A stretch of 6,323 nucleotides of DNA from Paracoccaceae bacterium (GTDB lineage Bacteria > Pseudomonadota > Alphaproteobacteria > Rhodobacterales > Rhodobacteraceae), in NCBI GenBank assembly GCA_026982255.1, contig JALSHL010000021.1, positions 1-6,323 on the forward strand, read 5' to 3'. Numbering within the stretch: the first letter of the stretch is position 1; the number at the start of each line of letters is the position of its first letter. Of the stretch, positions 5,825 through 6,323 are shown one piece after another. The notes under the pieces were generated by a model. The model searched no databases and had not been told where the DNA came from. It saw only the letters and a program-made list of their open reading frames with translations. The position numbers were made by a program, and so were the translations under genes.

Positions 5825-5832
5825 AAATCCGG

Positions 5833-6323
5833 TCAGCCGAGGAGTTTGCCGACCATCTCGGCGGTGTTTTTCGACAGATCGGGCGTGTCGCGAATGCGTT
5901 CCAGCGCCGCCTTCATTTTCGCCTGCCGCTCGGCATCATAGCGCCGCCAAGAGCCGAAGACCGTGGACATGCGCGCGGCGATTTGCGGGTTGTGCGGGTC
6001 GAGTTTGATCAGCCAGTCGGCAAACAGGTCGTAGCCCGCCCCGTCGGCACGATGGAAGCCCGCCGGATTGCCGCCGGCAAAGGCCCCGAGCAGCGAGCGG
6101 AAACGGTTGGGGTTGAGCCAGTCGAAGGCGGGATGGCCGGTCAGGGCGCGCACGGTTTCCACCGCCGTTTCGGCAGGCGCGGCAGAGGCCTGCACCCCGA
6201 ACCATTTGTCCACCACCAGTTTTTCATCCTGCCAGCGGTCGTAGAAGGCGGCGAGTTCGGCTTCGGCGTCACCGGCGGAGACCAGTTTGGCCAGCGCGGC
6301 GAACTGTTCGGTCATGTTGTCGG
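5833..6323 (-). CDS. pepN: Aminopeptidase N, C-terminal part (runs off the right edge)
   Basis: PepN is a cytoplasmic M1-family zinc aminopeptidase that removes N-terminal residues from peptides. Only about 162 C-terminal residues are in the window; the frame is open to the edge, reading DNMTEQFAALAKLV from the first whole codons, so the internal ATG at 6315 is not the start. The fragment matches the C-terminal helical repeat domain of gammaproteobacterial-type PepN: HPAFDWLNPNRFRSLLGAFA, GNPAGFHRADGAGYDLFADW, LDPHNPQIAARM and RRYDAERQAKMKAALERI. The HExxH zinc site is upstream, outside the window. The stop (TGA, 5835-5833) is followed by the GC hairpin and then gatB 76 bp on. Confidence 0.93.
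   Translation of the reverse strand, partial: DNMTEQFAALAKLVSAGDAEAELAAFYDRWQDEKLVVDKWFGVQASAAPAETAVETVRALTGHPAFDWLNPNRFRSLLGAFAGGNPAGFHRADGAGYDLFADWLIKLDPHNPQIAARMSTVFGSWRRYDAERQAKMKAALERIRDTPDLSKNTAEMVGKLLG

Noticed and set aside
4128..6008. A 626-codon open frame on the plus strand across gatB
   Set aside because: It is antisense to a clear full-length gatB and crosses into pepN. Its product is a Gly/Val/Asp/His-rich sequence with no recognisable domain, typical of the reverse frame of high-GC genes.

Overview
The window looks like an ordinary chromosomal stretch from an alphaproteobacterium, most likely of the order Rhodobacterales. The pointers are high GC (about 63% in sampled cobS lines), genes for the aerobic CobN/S/T cobaltochelatase, an alphaproteobacterial-type J-domain protein next to bolA, and a GatB that belongs to the GatCAB pathway. 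The order-level assignment rests on recognising protein families from memory, not on a search.

Layout from left to right. (1) Positions 1-1965, minus strand: the 5' part of cobT at the left edge, then a small unrecognised ORF with a PD-(D/E)XK nuclease-like signature, then complete cobS. In transcription order this is cobS, ORF, cobT, tightly packed (3-nt gap, then a TAATG overlap). (2) Positions 2083-2742, minus strand: a J-domain protein with an N-terminal Cys/His cluster, 117 bp upstream of cobS. (3) A 95-bp divergent intergenic region, then bolA and rluA on the plus strand, coupled by a 4-bp overlap. (4) Positions 3770-6323, minus strand: in transcription order the 3' end of pepN, a strong GC hairpin, complete gatB, and a small DUF4177-like protein with a Pro/Glu/Val-rich tail. 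This cluster converges on rluA with only 15 bp between stop codons.

Functions. CobS and CobT form the AAA+ motor of the ATP-dependent cobaltochelatase that inserts cobalt in aerobic vitamin B12 synthesis. BolA is linked in its family to iron-sulfur/glutaredoxin biology, RluA pseudouridylates 23S rRNA and tRNA, GatB is part of the tRNA-dependent amidotransferase, and PepN is a zinc aminopeptidase. Apart from cobS and cobT, the genes are housekeeping functions without an obvious shared pathway.

The one part that does not look ordinary is the ORF between cobS and cobT. It is about 48-49% GC against about 63% next door. It has a nuclease-like E...D...QxK signature, and it is fitted exactly between two genes whose products work in one complex. 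It is the best candidate for an acquired and possibly undescribed element. No tRNA, rRNA, CRISPR array, transposase or insertion sequence was seen.
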